Both the position numbers and the translations under genes were made by a program. Shown here in pieces: positions 32,189 through 42,945 of a stretch of 64,000 nt of DNA; the first letter of the stretch is position 1, and each line of letters begins with the position of its first letter. The notes beneath the pieces were generated by a model. It searched no databases. It saw only the letters and a program-made list of their open reading frames with translations, and was not told the DNA's origin. Source of the stretch: Gongronella butleri (taxonomy: Eukaryota > Mucoromycota > Mucoromycetes > Mucorales > Cunninghamellaceae). Location of the stretch: contig JAIWZP010000060.1 of the NCBI GenBank assembly GCA_025201375.1, positions 1 to 64,000 of the forward strand. The letters run 5' to 3'.

Positions 32189-32542
32189 GTTTCAGGTCGT
32201 CAGTTTTCAGCTCAATTCAGGCGCTGGCTATTTCAGCTCGTCGGTTTTCAGCTCATTTCATCAGGCGATGGCTATTTCAGCTCGTCGGTTTTCAGGTCAT
32301 TTCAGGTGCAGGAGGACTGGAGGAGGTCTTTTCAGGTCGTCGGTCTTCAGCTCAATTCAGATGCTGAAATCGTGAAATGACCTGAAACCGACGACCTGAA
32401 AAGACCTCCTCCAGTCCTCCTGCACCTGAAATGACCTGAAAACCGACGAGCTGAAATAGCCATCGCCTGATGAAATGAGCTGAAAACCGACGAGCTGAAA
32501 TAGCCAGCGCCTGAATTGAGCTGAAAACCGACGACCTGAAAC
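32189..32542. repeat. 155-bp inverted repeat (32189-32343 and 32388-32542), 44-bp spacer
   Basis: Compared base by base, the two arms match with a single difference (GTCAGTTTT on the left, GTCGGTTTT expected from the right). A transcript would form a long hairpin. Confidence 0.92.
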
Positions 32543-32631
32543 AATTTGTACCTGAATAGAGCTGAAATGACCTGATGCCCGACGACCTGAAACAATTTGT
32601 ACCTGAATAGAGCTGAAATGACCTGATGCCC
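32530..32631. repeat. 51-bp tandem duplication inside the fold-back element
   Basis: Two exact-looking units (32530-32580 and 32581-32631) begin GACGACCTGAAACAATTTG and end CTGATGCCC. The first overlaps the right palindrome arm. Confidence 0.85.
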
Positions 32632-32889
32632 GACAACCTGAAATAATTGACCTGAAAGCTGAAGCCGACCTGCACGCTCTATCGTAAAAGTTGGGCTTTC
32701 AGGTTTAGGTCATTCAAGTCGTACATTTCAGGCCCTTGATGAGCCTGAATTAAAATATAAATCAGGTCAGGTTTCAGTCTTTTGTTTTTTTTTCAGGTCG
32801 GGTTTCGGTCGAATTTTCAGGCAGAATCTTTGTGACCTGAACCTGAATTTCCTCAGCATTTCAGGTCTTCATTTCAGCTCATCCGACCC

Positions 32890-34395
32890 GGGCACCATAC
32901 AGTACTGTATTTGCTCCAATGCCGAGAGATGACCTTTGTACATATGATATCATGCATACGCTTGCAAAATTCGATCAAACAATTGATTGATTCATGTCCA
33001 AACTTAATTTTCCTGACAATGGGAAGAAGGACGACGATCCACGAGGCTGCTGTTTTAACGTGTCAAAGGCAGCTCCTCCTCCGGAATGTCTATCATACGA
33101 ATGAAACCAGCTTCACCGGTGGATGACCAAAACTGGTGCCTGGTGGTACAGTACGAGGTACTCAGTAAAAGAAAATAGAAAATCCAGACTTTTTCAAGAT
33201 TTTTTTTACAGTACAGTACAGTACTGTACCGTACTGTACACTGACTCACAAAAGTGTATCGATGTTCCTCTCTTTTTTATAAATCGAGTCACCGGGTCCG
33301 ATTGAGGAAAGACAGGTTAATCAGACTTTGATATGTTGTTCCTTGGGTAATTTTACATACAGTATGACTCAAAAAAATCCTGGTCCATTTGGGACGTTCC
33401 ATTGGCTAAGACGGAGGCTCAAAGTCTGTATATGCATCGATACAGTATGTCAGGTCCCGCCCCACCATAATGATCAACGTGTCCGACAGGCGCCAATCCA
33501 ACTGGGACGGGCACGTTGTATCCGTTTGGAGAAAAATTGAGAAACATGATGTCAACAAGGATAGTTTAATAATAAAAAGAATTTGGGGAAAATAAAGCAA
33601 GCAAGTGGGAAGGATGGAAAAAGATGTCCAGTATGAAGAAAAAGACGATCAATTCTGCCTTGACAAACAACATTTTTATATTTTTTTTGATCTTATTTTT
33701 CTTCACACCGTTACAAATGAGGGTCAATGGGAACTTGGTTCTTGGCATTCGCATGCTCCTGGAATTGGGATGATGAGAACGTCCACACGGTCCTTGATTT
33801 GGTGTGCTGAGAACGTCCACACGATGATTGATTTGGAATGCTGGGAGCGTCCACACGGTGATTGATTTGGGATGCTGGGAACGTTTACACGGTGATTAAA
33901 CAGGCATGTTTGACAATAATAAGGAGAGGTTGTGTACGCCATACGATCCTTGTGGAATTGTTTACGCGTGTTGTGTCTGTAGATGCGCGTCACTCCTCCG
34001 TGCGACCGAAGCGTATGATAATAAATAACTAAAGGAACAATCGGACGGGTCTGATTGGATCATGCCAGTCAACATGCGCCGCCGTCAGGGAAATAAGCTT
34101 TCTGACAGCAACAATTTTCTGTCGACAACGAAAATCGATTAGAAAATCGGCTGATTTCCATAATTGGTGCGCCCGAGACTTTCCCAGGTGTGTGCATGTG
34201 TAACTGCGAATCGGATGCGTATGTGCAGGTTGCTGCTGCACAATTTTGTTTGCACATTTCGTTGCTTTCTTTTTTTTTTGCCGCCAATGCCGCGCCTTGC
34301 ACGTCATTGGCTAGACACCGGTCGGGGTACACAAGTGGATGGCTGTGCGGATCGCTGCTTGGTCTAGCGCACAATATCTTGTCCGTCTAAATTCT

Positions 34396-34428
<33 letters not shown>

Positions 34429-36545
34429 GCCATTGCCGCGCCATTGCGCGTCAATGACTTCGAGCGCGTCGGCTCACGTGCCCTTTGTGCACGTTTGCCA
34501 CTCGACGCGAGCTGGGCCGCGACACAGTATTACTGTACATAAAATGGCGATTTGTTCGATACGTAGTAACGGTGCTCATCTTGTAGTCATTCAATCCTTG
34601 TCGTACTTTTTATTCCAGTTTTACTGTACGTCTACACTCTACAGTACTACATACAGTAACAAACAGGGGGGCAAAAGTGCATCTACAGTAATGGCGAATG
34701 ATTTGCAGTGCTGCGCTATGATAGCTTGCGTTTGAAAATTTGGCATCCCTCATTTCACCAGGTTGCAACAACAACGCCGATGCAACAACAACCCACTCAT
34801 CAACGCACAAAAGCGTGCAAAATACAGTATGGTAAAGCATAAAAAAATAATAAAATTCCATGCAATCCACCACCTTAATTTGGAAGTATCAAAACTTACG
34901 TAAATTTTTGCAAAAAAATCTTGCCCAAAGTAGACAATTTTCTCAGTCGATCGCCGTTCATGCGTCTCTCTTTGGGCATTTTTCTTAACTTGAGGCGACC
35001 TGTCATTTTGTCTGCCAATAGAAAATCGTCGGAGTTACCTGTTTGGGATGCATTGATCATTCGGAGTTCGAAATTGCCCGTTTTTGGGATTTAAATGTGT
35101 GACCCCTGAATTTTTCAAAAGTGGTCGCAGCGCTTTGGGGGTTTAAGCTTTTTTGTTGCAAATTTTGCGCTGACTGAAATGCGACTGTTTTTGAACGGGG
35201 CCGACCAAACAGATGGCGAGATGAATGCAAAATAGTACAAATATGCGGTTTTTGGCATTTTTGAGTCCAAAAAAACGTGCGTGTCCGTCTTGAGCACTGG
35301 GCTACATACAGATTACTCCATGACACGTTTTTCATTTGCGGGCAAGCTGGCTGTAAAAAAAATTCTGGAAGCACAGCGGGCCGCCAAAGTCTGAAAATAC
35401 TGTAAAACACGCTCCTCGTTGGTATTACAGTATACTAGCTGTTATTACTGTATTTATGTACGGTACACTTTTACACTACTGTATGATAAAAGATTAATAA
35501 TGTGTATCGGTACGTACGTTTTTGTGCAGTACACACCTACTGTACACAGTTCTGTACTGTACGTACGCACGCTGGCACGCACCACGACGTACAGTACAAC
35601 AACAACAGTAGCGAAATGCTCCAGGCATTGAAATGAAAGCACGCGCCAGTTTCTGATTTCTGTCCACTGAGATTGAAACATTATTTGGACGGAACGACGG
35701 ATCAAATCCACTTACTACAGTACGTATCATATTTGTACGTAGTCTTCAAAAATTAACAAAAACTGATGAAAATCGTGCTTTTGTGCATTTTCTCGGGCAC
35801 TTGTTGGTTGTTGCTGAGATGTTGATTGGGTTGGTGCTTGGTGGCTATTTTTTTCTCACCTGCCGAAGCTCAAATGTGTGAATACGGACAGGTAGGCAGA
35901 GGCAAACGGCGCAAACCAGCATCTTGTTTGCTACAGTATGAAACCAAAATCGAAAATGCGAGTTCTCAGTGAGTCATTGCATACAGTACCAAGTTGCCGA
36001 AATCTCAACGGTCAACATGACGTCGCGACCTCTCCAAAACACAAGCGCTTTACTACAGTATCTTTGATCACAGATTCATTTGGGATGACTCGCGCCGTCG
36101 CGCGTCGATGCGTTGAGCCGTTGTCGCCTCGTGCGCTACCATAATAATATTGGCAGGATTTATTGATTTTGAGTTTTGCGAGCCTTTGCACGATTGTGGT
36201 GATGATGTCTGGAGTGCCGCTCGTTGCCAAAGATGATTGCCGTCCACGCGTGGTGGCATACTGTATCTGCGACAGGTGGATGAGGAATGTGGGGCTGGGA
36301 CACGCGCAGCAAAATCACGGCGAGAATTGGTTCTGGCGCGCACGGGCACACCAAAAAATTGTCGCTGGTCTTAAGAATGATCCCACGCTTCATGAAAGTT
36401 GTGTTAGAAAACGATGCCAGCAATCTTTTTTTTTCGGGGGCATCGCAAGTCACTGCGGGCCGCTGAAATCTGTAAAACTGGATGCATTCTTGTACGATTG
36501 AGAGGTTGTTCATTCTACAATACAGTAGCGGATTATCATACTGTA
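32890..36545. repeat. Field of TACAGTA/TACTGTA words
   Basis: About 25 sites of TACAGTA, TACTGTA or ACAGTACTGT type lie here, for example near 32900, 33148, 33210-33240 (a run of overlapping copies), 33358, 33441, 34526, 34640-34652, 34824, 35430, 35478, 35540-35555, 35588, 35715, 35931, 35981, 36054, 36259 and 36520-36540. The rest of the window has only a handful (near 55862, 56212-56228 and 60292). The word is nearly palindromic. Confidence 0.7.
33777..33898. repeat. 34-bp tandem repeat, 3.6 copies
   Basis: Units start at 33777, 33811, 33845 and 33879 with GAACGTCCACACGGTGATTG and continue ATTTGGxATGCTGG. Units differ by a few bases each. Confidence 0.9.
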
Positions 36546-37640
36546 TCATAGCATCTGAGGGACTATGATATATGGAGGGAAAGTCATGCAAAACGCGAGT
36601 CCGCACGCTTGCATGATAATGAATGGGATGACAAAAATGGTTACAAATTTGCATCTTGATCCGTGACACGCGTGACATGCAGGATCATGCAAACCAAGCC
36701 TTTCGAACATTTTTAAAAGAGAGATTCGGGTTGTTGTTGCGCATTTTTTTTTTGGTTTGAATGAACGGGATAATGGCTAGGTGTGTAGTCTTTTTTTTAT
36801 GTGGTGTGTCTCAGTACATGGCCCTCGCGCATGGCCCCCATTAAAAAAAAATCTGTAAATCGAGTTGCCAAGTGCAGAAAACACACGCGGGGGATGAATT
36901 GGGACAGCAAGAATGAGATGCAGCGCCGACGCTCCACTTGGCAATGACGGGTCTCCTTATTTTTAGCGTCAGGCCCCGCTGGCTCGTGTCACCGATAAAA
37001 TTAGCTTCTTGGATGGACATTGATTGTTGCCGCTTTGGAAAAATTAGTTTTTTTTTTTTATCCAAGTTGGCCTCTCCCATTCATTGAGACGGCTTTGTTG
37101 TCATGGCCGCGCATCATCTGATGATCTCATTGAAGCATTTTCCGTTCTCTGGTATGCCATTGGTGCCTAGCAAGAGGCTATTTTTATATTGTTTTCTCTC
37201 TTTTTTTTTGCCAGATCACGCATTTCATTGTCTGCCAGTGACGTCCGCCACATCTGTTACCCCAATGGTTGTACAAGACGGAAAAGTGGCCGGGGGACCT
37301 CTTGGTGGTTTGTGTCGCTGCAACGAGGGACGGCGACAATATATGATGAGAAAGGGTAACCATCGCATGTACGACGCAACAGACACACAAAGCGCGATTG
37401 CTCCATCTTTTTTTTTTTTTACGCCAACACTGGGAGGGGGAAGCTCCAAATGGACACACATGGTGCCAGTTAAAGCGGCAGGGTTTGCGTAACAGTGCAA
37501 GACAATTATCGTAAAACTCTAAATTTTCTCTCTTGGACGACAGGGGCGCACTTTTTGATTCACCCTTCTCTTTCCCTTTCCGCGTCTTTTTTTTTCATTT
37601 CCCCCACAAGCACACACACGCATTCACGCCACTTTTTTTG

Positions 37641-40600
37641 ATGGGAGGCATCTACATCTCCTTCAACGACCAAAAGAGTCAAGATGCAGAGCTGTCGATC
37701 AAGGCAATGGCGCTGCAAATCGGCCTGAATCTGGCGATTGCCATTGCCGTGATGGTTGGGTTTTGTCTGCTCCGGCCACGCAATGTCTTGGTCTATGCCC
37801 CCAAGTACAAATATGCAAAAGACAAGTACGATCATCACAATGTTCACGGCCGCCCATTTTCATTTCTCATTGTTCTTTTTTTATTTCATTTTGTAGCATG
37901 CGACCTCCTGAAATTAGCCACAAATGGGCAGCATGGATCAAGCCACTGTGGGCCACGACGGACGACCATCTTTTGCCGCGCATTGGCTACGACGCTGTGT
38001 TTTTCATCAAGTTTTTGCGATTCATCCGCACGCTCTTGATTGTCATGACGATCATTGGCCTTGGTGCCTTGATCCCCGTCAACATTATCGCCACAAAGGC
38101 CACAGGGTAAGGCACACAAAAAGAGGGAAACGAAAATAAAAAGAGGCACGCCCCTTTTTCAGGCTGCCCTGAAAAAAAAAAAAAAAAAAAAACCAATTGG
38201 GCCGCCGCCCTGACGATTTCTTTTTTTTTTTTTTTCATTTCGCGCATTTCTTTGTTTCGAACAGCGACTGGCCGCCTGCACCCGGCATTGAATTTTTGTC
38301 CATTGCCGATATCAATTACTCCAATGGCAAGCTTGTGACGAATCCGAATATGTTGTGGTATTGGGCGCCGTTTGCTGCGACGTGGCTCTTTTCGCTGGCG
38401 ATTCTTTTTGGGCTGCATCAATTCACGAACCAATACCGGGCGTTGCGCGAGCACTATTTCGCGTCGCAGACGGACGACAATGCCAAGACGATTTTGGTCA
38501 GCCAGCTGCCGCCATCCATCCGCTCCGACAAGCAGCTTGAAAAGTGGGCGCAGCTGCTGTCGCAGCTTGGCTTTCCCATCAAGGATTGCCTGCTCGGCCG
38601 TGTCAACACCAAGCTCACGGACCTTTATGACGAACACGAGCTGGCCGTGCGCCATCTTGAAATTGCGCTTGCGTCGTATTTGAATGGTAAATGTGTTGGC
38701 AATGGTGCTGGGATGAACCCAAAGCGTATGGGGGGGATTGCTCACCTTTTTTTTTCATGATTGTAAGATGGCAAAAAGGTGGGCAAGCAGCGGCCGACGA
38801 TGCGTGTTGGCGGCTTTCTCGGCATTGGTGGCAAAAAGGTGGATGCCATTGAGCACTACACCAAGGAGGTGCGTGACCTGGAGGTGGAGATCAACGAGCT
38901 GCGCCACGGCACCAAAAAGAAGAAAAAGAGCGGCCAATCCAAGGATGACAAGCCGGGCCATTTTGCCTGGCTTGAATTTGATCGAATCAAACAAGCACAA
39001 GGCGCGATCTCGGCGCTCAACAGCATGCGCAAGCACAAGAAAAAGAACAACAAAAACAACCAAAAGGACGAGGAGGATGATTCCATGATGGACGCGCGGC
39101 CGTCCCCGGAGCCGCGCGACCTGATTTGGGCGAATTTGGATCTTTCGCCGGCGCAGCGGCGATTCAAGCGGTGGATGGGCCGCGGCATCTACTGGGTATG
39201 CGTGTTTGCGCTGATGATCCCTGTGGGCATGCTGTCGGCGACCTCCAACATTGTCAATGTAGTGCGGTTCTTGCCCAATGCCGCCGAATTTATTGACACG
39301 CATCAATCGCTCATGGGCATCATTGAATCGTGGTTCTCGCCCATTGTCATGGCGCTCTTTTTTATGGTGCTGCCCATAGTGTTCCGCTTCCTGTCCAAAT
39401 TGCAGGGCTATCGCACACAAACGACCGTCGACCAAAAGGTGTTTCTCAAGCTGTACATCTTTTTCTTGTTCAACAATCTGCTTGTTTTCACGCTCGTCAA
39501 CGTGTTTGTCGGTATCTATGGCCAATTGCGCGCTCTCATCCTGTCTGGGGCAGTGCCCGACACGGACAGCATCACGCACTACATTGTGCAGACGGCACGC
39601 AACATTTCGGACGTCTCGACGTTTTGGATCAATTATGTATGCGTGCACGGCCTTGGTTTGACGATGCAACTGTGCCAGCTCGTGCCATTGGTGATGCTCA
39701 CGCTCAGGCGGTGGTTGACGCGCCCTTCGCCGCGCGAGTTGCGCGAGTATGCGCAGCCGTCTCCCTTTGATTATGCTCAAACGTATAGTCTTTTGGTCTT
39801 TTTCTTCACCGTTTCCCTATTGTACTCGGCGATGGCACCGCTCATCCTGCCTTTTGCTCTCATGTATTTCACCATTGCTTCCATGGTGTACAAATACTCG
39901 TTGATGTATGTCCAAAAGACCGACATGGAGAGCGGTGCAAGGATGTGGCCCGTGCTGTTTTATGCCATTGGCTTTGCCATGATTCTTTTCCATGTGATCA
40001 TGCTGCTGATCTTGGGTCTAAAGGGCGGCAGTCTGCAGGCGTACTGCATGATCCCACTGCCCGTGCTCACGCTCGCGTTCTTGGTCTTTTATCGCCGCCG
40101 ATTGTCGGATCTGGACATTATCAAGGACGAACACAAGTGGATTGAATTCTCACTTCCTGCGTCCTTCAACAAAATGGCGCCCATGGACGGCGTCAGCAAG
40201 CCCGCAGCATCGTCGTCGTCGTCGCTCAAAAACCGGTTCAGGGATCCCGCAGTCTTTCACAAACTTTCGCGACCCATGGTGCACGACGATGTCAAGCACC
40301 TGCTGCCCATGGTGTATCACAAAAAACAAGAGACACAGCACCACGTCGCCATGTCCATGGGCAGGTCCGCGCCCATTGAGCAAGAAGACATTGCCTTGCA
40401 CACCATGGATCCGCATCATTTGCAGCTCGGCGATATTGGCATTGATTTCTGCGCGATGAATGAGGACGAATTGATTGAGCACGCCGTCGACCATTCCGAT
40501 GATGACATGTCTGATCCTAGCGATATTGATGACGGGGAAAAAAACGCACGATTCAATGCCGGTGGCTACAATAACAATAATGGATGGCACCAATATGATG

Positions 40601-41406
40601 ACGACGACGATGATGATGACGATGATGATGATCGACGCGGGCTAATGCAGGCCGATCGTCATCCGCCGCGCAAGGACAGCTACGCGTCGTCCATGGATTG
40701 GCAGCCAATGAATCGTAGCGGCATTATTTCTCAATTGGTCGGTATTTACGAAGCAATGCCATCGCAACGCACGCTGTTGATGGATCCCGAGGAGCTCGCT
40801 TCGTATCACGCCATCCAACAGCAACAAAACGGCACTCATCGCCTCCGTCGCCACCACTCGGCACCTCACATTAGGATTTCTGCGCCTGTGCAACAACCAA
40901 TGGCATCGCAAATGCCTCAATCCATTGACACATCGCTGCGTCGATATCAGACCACAAGGATAGCGCGTCCTGCACATGATGCCGCCCTGCAGCGCCGCCC
41001 GTCACAACCATTGTCGCGCCAATCACGTCAATTGCAGCCATCGGCATTGTCTCAACCGCAGCAACAACAGGAGCCGCCGCGCCCTCGCCGCCACTCATTG
41101 TCGTTGGACGCTGTCGCAGCTTACACAGACCGCCAAGGCGATTGGCTCACGCAATTGGATGCCTGGTGGGACCAGAGGCGACAACACGACACACATCAAT
41201 TGACACGATCCACGACCGTCACAATGCCTCGCGCAGAATCGCTCCACCATCACCACCACATCCAGCGCAGCAACACTGCAGACGCGTTCGTGCCGGCACC
41301 GTCGCCATTGCCACCGCAACCCGTCCACCAAGCACATCCTGGTGATGCTCGCATTCGAATCACATATTACGACGATCTGCTGGACAGTAATGATCAATTT
41401 GCATAA
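37641..41406 (+). CDS. CSC1/OSCA/TMEM63-family membrane channel
   Basis: Exons 37641-37825, 37897-38106, 38265-38686 and 38768-41406 give 1151 residues. The N-terminal helix (IGLNLAIAIAVMVGFCLL), then RPRNVLVYAPKYKY, and the second and third helices (FLRFIRTLLIVMTIIGLGA, WAPFAATWLFSLAILFG) are typical of the fungal CSC1/RSN1 family. The cytosolic RNA-binding-like loop (TILVSQLPPSIRSD to AWLEFDR) carries a Lys-rich insert. The channel core follows (LYIFFLFNNLLVFTLVNVF, YSLLVFFFTVSLLYSAMAP, LILPFALMYFTIASMVYKY). Members are osmosensitive or mechanosensitive, Ca2+-permeable channels or lipid scramblases. The cytosolic tail of about 350 residues is disordered with a 12-Asp tract, Gln-rich runs and repeated basic-Ser motifs (RRHSLSLD, RRHHSAP) suited to phosphorylation. 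An AATAAA signal lies about 15 bp after the stop. Confidence 0.94.
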
Positions 41407-42945
41407 GCTTCTCAACCCCGAATAAATCTAATGAACCAACCTCGTTGTCAAAAAAAAAAAGGGGGGAGGGAGAAAAGTCATAAAAAATCATTAAAAACAT
41501 TAAAATTGGCGACTAGATGTTGAAGCTTGCAAAAAATACACTCGTTCGCCCAAGATCAAATGATGCGCAAGCTCCGTCTCTTTCAATGGTGCAAGAGTTG
41601 CATCGAGTAAACCAAACATTTTTGCTCGTCAGCGCTGGATTTGTGAAAATGTCACAAATCTTGACAATAGTCGACAATGGCCCAATCAACCGCCGGATTT
41701 TATTGCATTTCTGAAAAGAGAGGGCGCTAAACCACCTTGTGAATCCATCCCTCGGGAGCTGCGGCCATTGGATGACGCGTAAAGCGCGAGTTTCAAAATC
41801 ATGGATTTTCCTAGGGGTGCATTCGAGGATTTGAAAAGGTTGGAATTTAGGTCGTGCGATCACCACGCCATTCACCTACATGGTGGAGCACGACCATTCA
41901 CCGACGGAAGTGCAATAAAAAACAGGTGTCCATTGAACAGGTTTCGCGTAAAACGCAAAAAGCTGCGAATTTTCACCTCAAGGTCGTCTCAACGAATAGT
42001 TCTTGTATATTCGAGAAACACAAACCATCAGAAAGGGCATGGCTCGCTGCGTACGTACACAGCGATGATCTATGAAAAGCGCGATTTTTGGCATGTTTGG
42101 CACGGTTTGAAAGTCATATATTTTTTTTCGACGCGTGATAAACCGCGTCACCCGTCGCGCGACACGCGCCTGGTCCCTATCAAATTCATGCACTTGGCGT
42201 CTCTCTTGCTACTGGACGCGTCGGCGCGGTGCTATGAGCGCGTTTTTCCCGTGCAATTCACCCTTGAAAATAAATTTAAAATCACTCATTGCTCGTTACC
42301 CAAGTAATGTACTGCACTCTTTTTTTGTCTTTTTCTTGGTTTCTCCATGCGGTCTATCTTGTGTGCAAGTTTGGAGGAATTCTGGAGACCCATTTTTTCG
42401 ATTTTGCTTCGGAGACACCGACTCGACTAAATTTTGATTTGCGCGTGGACACCACCAAACGTGGTTTAGTTGCCCTCAATGGGTCTTTTAGGGTGTTTCA
42501 AGCCTGCCTTTTCACGCTGGGATGCGTTTCAGCGCTTGCAGCCTCTTGGCCGGTAAATTGTAAATATATTTTACGCTAAAATTGACCATTTGTATAAATT
42601 CCATGTCCACATGGCTCGAAACCAAGTGATGCGAAACCATCCGATGCTTGGCATCACTAGATAAATTTATTTTAAGAAAAAAAAGAAAAGATGCGTATCA
42701 AATGCGTGATAAAATGGGTTGTTTCGCGTAAAAGCTGGAAAAGAGGCGCCTCCAAGGGTACAAGCGTCATCTTGCATGAATGTCAGAGCTGTCGCAGATA
42801 GCGCAACACCCAAAAAGGGAAGCTGGACTAGTCCATGAAAAGGGGGAAAACAGAAAAATCTCAATTCTCTTTGTTGTTTTCTTTCATTCCCCTTTTTTTT
42901 TCCGTTTCCAACGTACGAGGTCACCCGCGCCTGTGTTCCAAGGTG
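41407..42945. other. Gene-free stretch of 1.5 kb holding repeat copy C
   Basis: Short CSC1 3' flank (poly-A then G-rich at 41450-41470), the dispersed repeat, and the promoter side of the Gfd2-like gene. No other coding signal. Confidence 0.5.
41790..42420 (+). repeat. Dispersed repeat, copy C
   Basis: Same order of landmarks as copy A on the same strand and copy B inverted. Particularly clear are GATCACCACGCCATTCACC, CACCTCAAGGTCGTCTCAA, GGCTCGCTGCGTACG, GATGATCTATGAAAA, TTTTCGACGCGTGATAAACC, GGACGCGTCGGCGCGGTGC, TTTCCCGTGCAATT, GTTTCTCCATGCGGT and GTGTGCAAGTTTGG. Similarity appears to continue weakly upstream to about 41640. Confidence 0.8.

Larger units (their letters stand above)
31918..32913. 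mobile_element. Non-autonomous fold-back DNA transposon, hAT-like
   Basis: The element is bracketed by a direct repeat CTCCAATG (31910-31917 and 32914-32921), the size of a hAT target-site duplication; both copies are followed by C, so 9 bp is also possible. The ends are inverted: CAGAC-ATGGTGACCCG on the left, and on the right (reverse complement) CAAATACAGTACTGTATGGTGCCCGG, which share ATGGTGxCCCG. Further in, both ends carry TTCAGGTCACAAAG in inverted orientation. The interior is built of dozens of TTCAGGTC/TTCAGCTC words on one side and GACCTGAA/GAGCTGAA on the other, centred on a 155-bp near-perfect palindrome. There is no transposase ORF. Subterminal CAGGTCGGGTT-like words are also seen in hAT ends of other eukaryotes. 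Confidence 0.75.
31694..37640. other. Gene desert of about 5.9 kb, rich in repeats
   Basis: No recognisable gene lies here. It contains a hAT-like fold-back element, a 34-bp tandem repeat, many TACAGTA/TACTGTA words (all listed separately) and homopolymer runs, including about 30 T at 34396-34426. Two T-run-flanked segments at 34270-34310 and 34425-34460 share GCC-ATTGCCGCGCC-TTG words. A plus-strand chain of short exons at about 37103-37490 (MAAHHLMISLKHFPFS, then VAGGPLGGLCRCNEG) is protein-like but matches nothing. The last 140 bp are the CSC1 5' flank. Confidence 0.5.

Noticed and set aside
33120..33245. Overlapping ACAGTAC copies considered as a CRISPR-like or telomere-like array
   Set aside because: Units are too short and irregular, with no constant spacer length, and the organism is a eukaryote.
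37103..37492. A 129-codon frame before the CSC1 gene
   Set aside because: Possible small spliced gene, but the frame crosses T-runs, has no family match and its splice choices are arbitrary.
38755..39780. Minus-strand open frame of 341 codons opposite the CSC1 channel
   Set aside because: Composition is His/Arg/Gln-rich without a domain, and it overlaps the conserved membrane core of the plus-strand gene.
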